Part shown: one piece after another, positions 61,553-64,000 of the stretch
How positions within the stretch are numbered: the first letter of the stretch is position 1
Layout: the number at the start of each line of letters is the position of its first letter
Assembly (NCBI RefSeq): GCF_000744225.1
Contig: NZ_JQLN01000004.1
Location: forward strand, 682,001 to 746,000
Length of the DNA: 64,000 nucleotides
Reading direction: 5' to 3'
Source of the DNA: Kitasatospora mediocidica KCTC 9733
GTDB taxonomy: Bacteria; Actinomycetota; Actinomycetes; Streptomycetales; Streptomycetaceae
Notes under the pieces: model-generated
Told to the model about the DNA's origin: nothing
Database searches by the model: none
Seen by the model: only the letters and a program-made list of their open reading frames with translations
Made by a program: the position numbers and the translations under genes

Positions 61553-62560
61553 ATGACGGACCCTCAGCAGCCCTCCCCGACCGACCGGTCGGAAGCGGAC
61601 GACGTGGAACAGCACGCGTGTCCGAAGTGCGATGCCCAGCCCGGATCGCCCTGCCGCTCGCGCGGCGGCGCCGTCGCCTCCGCCTACCACACCGCCGCTT
61701 CACCATGGTGCCCCGGCTGAAGAAGGCGCTGAGGGTGCCAACCCCGACCGACCGCGGGCCGGGCCGGCCGTGGCGGCCGGGCACCCCGCCCCCCGCGCCG
61801 ATCGACCCGGACCTGCCGGGCGCGGACATCCGCATCGGTTACGCCCGCTGCTCGACCCTCGGCCAGGAACTCGACTCCCAGCTCGACGCGCTCGCGGGAC
61901 ACGGCATCCCCCTGGAAAAGATCTTCAGCGAGAAGATCAGCACCCGCGTCCGGGTCCGGCCCCGGTTCGAGGAGGCGCTGCGGACCGCGCGGGAGGTCAA
62001 GGCGCACGCCCCGCACTGCCGGGTCATCTTCACCGTGTACGAGATGAAGCGCCTCGCCCGCGACGCCGCCGAACTCACCGCGCTGGCCGACCACCTCACC
62101 GCCCACGGCCTCATCCTGGAGATGCTCGCCGGACCCCTGCCCGGCATCTACGACCCCACCGGCCCGGGCAAGCTGCTGTTCGCGTTCTTCGCGGCGATGG
62201 CGGAGACCGAGCGGGAGAACATCCGCGAGTCGACCCTGGAAGGGCTCGACACCGCAGCCCGCAAGGGCAAGCACGGCGGCCGGCCCCCCGTCATCACCGA
62301 CGACATGCTCCACACCGTGCTCCGACGCCGCGCGGGGGGGGGAGTCCGTTGAGCAGATCCAGCCCGACCTGATCATCCCCACCGGCAAGCGCAAGGGGCA
62401 CCACCCCTCGGTCGCCAGCATCTACCGGGCGCTGACCGAGCACGCCAAACGCGAGGCGTACCCCGAAGCCGTCGAGCAAGCCCGCGCCGACTTCGCCGCC
62501 GACCGGACCGGCGCGGTCCCCGAGCCCCGCCCCGCCACCTCTGACCGAGCGTCACTCTGA
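61553..62560 (+). pseudogene. Serine resolvase/recombinase of the transposon, frameshifted twice
   Basis: The ATG at 61553 opens a Cys-rich start (HACPKCDAQPGSPCRSRGG), then the frame must shift at 61696-61705, where one C is missing, to reach VPRLKKALRVPTP. The resolvase catalytic domain follows (IRIGYARCSTLGQELDSQLD; Ser in YARCST), with MAETERENIRESTLEGL. A second shift (one extra G in the G9 run at 62334-62342) is needed to reach VEQIQPDLIIPTGKRKG and the stop at 62560, two bases before the right repeat. Decay is plausible, but homopolymer error is also. Confidence 0.88.
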
Positions 62561-63634
62561 TCACAGAGAGCTACTTGTCACTTCACGGCAGCTTCGGGAG
62601 GACAGGGCCGCGTCCCAGGCGTCCAGGATGCGCTGCTCCTTCTCCGGGGCCAGGCCGCGTTCCTGCACGCCGCCCTGCGCGAAGCTGCGGTAGGCACCGA
62701 ACGCCTCCTGGTGCCCCTGCGGCGTGGCCAGCCAGGCCCAGGTGTCACGGATCGACTCCACCACCGGCCGGCAGCGCAGCCCCGCGGCGATCGCCCGCGA
62801 CGAGTCCGGCTCCCAGACCGCGGCGTCCTCGGGGCCCTGCGGCGTCCAGAGCGGCAGCTCGGTCCACATCTCGACCTCGTGCTCGACGATCAACGCGTCG
62901 TCCACCCACACGAGTTCGGCCTTCGAACCGGTCACCTCCACGCAGGTTCCCAGGTACTCGCCCCAGGTCGTGTTGGCCCGCACCCCGCTGACCATGTAGC
63001 GGCCGGTGGCACCTCGCTCCACCTGGTCCAGGCCGAAGGCGGCGATGTCGCGGGCGTCGATCAGCTGCATGGGCCGCTCGGGCGCGCCCGGCGCCACCAT
63101 CCGACCACCCCGGGCCGCCCGGTCCAGCCACCAGGTCAGCCGTCGCGCCCGGTCCCCCGGACCCATGATCAGACCGGGCTGCAGCACCAGTGCGCCGTCC
63201 GGGAAGCCCTCCTCGACCGCGCGTTCGCACCCCGCCTTGAGCACGCCGTAGTCGCCGGCGTCCCGGTCCGCGTCAGAGGCGCACTCCTGACGGGGCGAGG
63301 AGTCGTCCACCGCCAGCTCGGGCCAGCCCTGCACGGCGCTGACGGAGGAGACGAAGAGATACGTCCGGGTCTGCGGCGCCAGCGTCCGCACCGAGGCGCC
63401 CACCACCCGCGGGACGTAACCGCAGACGTCCACCACCGCGTCCCACGGCCCGGCTGCGGCCAACGTGTCCAGGTCGCCCTGCACCTCGCGGTCACCGCGC
63501 ACGACCTCGACACCGGGCAGGTCGTGCGCGGTCTTCCCGCGGTTGAACGTCGTCACCTCCCAGCCGCGCGCCAACGCGTCGGCCACGAAGGCCTGTCCGA
63601 GGAACACCGAACCACCGATCACCAGAAGTCTCAT
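62561..63634 (-). CDS. NAD-dependent epimerase/dehydratase, C-terminus replaced by transposon
   Basis: 357 residues. The Rossmann N-terminus MRLLVIGGSVFLGQAFVADA and TTFNRGKT precede VDVCGYVPRVV and YLFVSSVSAVQGW, as in atypical extended SDRs of actinobacteria. The last 16 residues ([15 protein letters not shown]) are encoded by the transposon right repeat. Before insertion the gene ended ...ILDAWDARG-stop, two codons further on. Function is probably kept since only the tail changed. The ATG at 63634 is the conserved start; a longer frame upstream is not supported. Confidence 0.9.
   Translation of the reverse strand: MRLLVIGGSVFLGQAFVADALARGWEVTTFNRGKTAHDLPGVEVVRGDREVQGDLDTLAAAGPWDAVVDVCGYVPRVVGASVRTLAPQTRTYLFVSSVSAVQGWPELAVDDSSPRQECASDADRDAGDYGVLKAGCERAVEEGFPDGALVLQPGLIMGPGDRARRLTWWLDRAARGGRMVAPGAPERPMQLIDARDIAAFGLDQVERGATGRYMVSGVRANTTWGEYLGTCVEVTGSKAELVWVDDALIVEHEVEMWTELPLWTPQGPEDAAVWEPDSSRAIAAGLRCRPVVESIRDTWAWLATPQGHQEAFGAYRSFAQGGVQERGLAPEKEQRILDAWDAALSSRSCREVTSSSL
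62563..62609 (-). repeat. Right terminal inverted repeat of the Tn3-family element
   Basis: 47 bp, complementary to the left repeat with one mismatch. GCGTC target copy follows at 62610-62614. The repeat supplies the current C-terminus of the epimerase. Confidence 0.95.
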
Positions 63635-63941
63635 GCCGAACAGTTCGCCATACCGGGCAGCGAATTGCACGAGGTGTCCGCCCACGGCGCAAGCCGTCCG
63701 CTGCCCGCGAACAGAGCGCCACAGGCGCGGCACTAGGCCCGCGCGGGCAATCTTTACCTCGGTTTGACGTGTGCCGCGTCACGCTGGACGTCCGCGGGGA
63801 CGCTGAGCCGATCGAGTTACCTGTTGGTATGGCGTGCGCTCATGTCAAGAGTCCGAAAGGACTATAGATTCATCGGCTCTTCACACGATGGGATAACCGA
63901 ATCGACCTTGTGTCGGTCCAACCCTCCATCAAAGGAGTTCC
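63635..63941. promoter_or_regulatory. Divergent promoter region before the truncated last gene
   Basis: 307 bases. TATAGATT at 63864-63871 is a likely -10 element on the plus strand. A perfect hairpin AGTCC-GAAA-GGACT (63850-63863), with a GNRA-type loop, directly abuts it. The -35 region is not convincing. No gene is supported. Confidence 0.4.
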
Positions 63942-64000
63942 ATGGGCACCTCCCCCGTCACCGCGGGCCCCCGACGCTCCATGACCGCGCGTGCGCTCGC
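63942..64000 (+). CDS. 5' end of a gene cut by the window edge
   Basis: An ATG with AAAGGAG four to five bases upstream opens MGTSPVTAGPRRSMTARALA before the sequence ends. The Ala/Arg start could be a signal or membrane anchor. Too short to identify. Confidence 0.7.
   Translation, partial: MGTSPVTAGPRRSMTARAL

Larger units (their letters stand above)
56710..62609. mobile_element. 5,900-bp Tn3-family transposon with efflux/hydrolase cargo
   Basis: The element has 47-bp terminal inverted repeats (56710-56756 and 62563-62609; one mismatch) beginning GGCCCTGTCCTCCCGAAGCT. It is flanked by 5-bp direct repeats GCGTC at 56705-56709 and 62610-62614. Inside, left to right: a degraded tnpA, a Bcr/CflA efflux gene, an NAD(P)H-binding protein gene and an MBL hydrolase gene (all minus), then a divergent HxlR regulator, a res-like region and a frameshifted serine resolvase. 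TIR length, 5-bp duplication and tnpA/tnpR identity place it in Tn3. It interrupts the 3' end of the epimerase gene. Confidence 0.95.

Overview
The window is high-GC actinobacterial chromosome with GTG and TTG starts and long palindromic terminators. The presence of ssgB, a sporulation gene confined to morphologically complex actinomycetes, and the order thrS - ssgB - cob genes - metQIN - arg genes point to a Streptomycetaceae member (Streptomyces or Kitasatospora). From memory this order follows the SCO1530-SCO1580 part of the S. coelicolor core; no database was searched.

Layout. 1-8.8 kb: a 5'-truncated gene, a HIT hydrolase, thrS, a DEDDh exonuclease, two tRNA-Val(CAC) genes, ssgB, a CGNR zinc-finger regulator, a DsbA-like protein, a 167-bp snap-back (MITE-like) element, a tandem GNAT and pabC. 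8.8-13.8 kb: a frameshifted pabB, a five-gene tRNA cluster (Gly, Cys, 3 x Val-GAC) and a Ser/Thr kinase split into two frames. 13.8-21.2 kb: a TrmH methylase and cobalamin/siroheme genes (cobA, a bluB-cobT fusion with a huge disordered N-terminus, cobL). 21.4-25.8 kb: GNAT genes and a methionine ABC importer (metNIQ) behind a long GC-rich leader. 26.2-35.8 kb: almost the full arginine pathway (argCJBD, argR, argG, argH), with candidate ARG boxes before argC and argG and a P450/ferredoxin pair between argG and argR. 36-46 kb: a rox-like rifampicin monooxygenase coupled to an unknown protein, a membrane Ser/Thr kinase, an RlmG/RsmC-like rRNA methylase, a lipoprotein, a serine hydrolase, a QueA-like enzyme and an SDR. 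46.4-56.7 kb: acyl-CoA metabolism (ligase, acyl-CoA dehydrogenase, thiolase, FabG), two TetR regulators with visible operators, an APC permease and a bacterial nitric oxide synthase.

The clearest accessory feature is a 5,900-bp Tn3-family transposon at 56710-62609. It has 47-bp terminal repeats with one mismatch and 5-bp GCGTC target duplications. Its transposase has lost most of its middle, its resolvase has two frameshifts, and it carries a four-gene cargo: an HxlR regulator divergent from an MBL hydrolase, an NAD(P)H-binding protein and a Bcr/CflA efflux pump. It landed two codons before the stop of an epimerase gene. Removing the element and one target copy restores that gene end exactly, reading ...WDARG-stop.

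Several broken genes (pabB, the 11.7-kb kinase, the resolvase twice) differ from an intact frame by one base in a G or C run. Sequencing or assembly error must therefore be excluded before any of them is called a true pseudogene.
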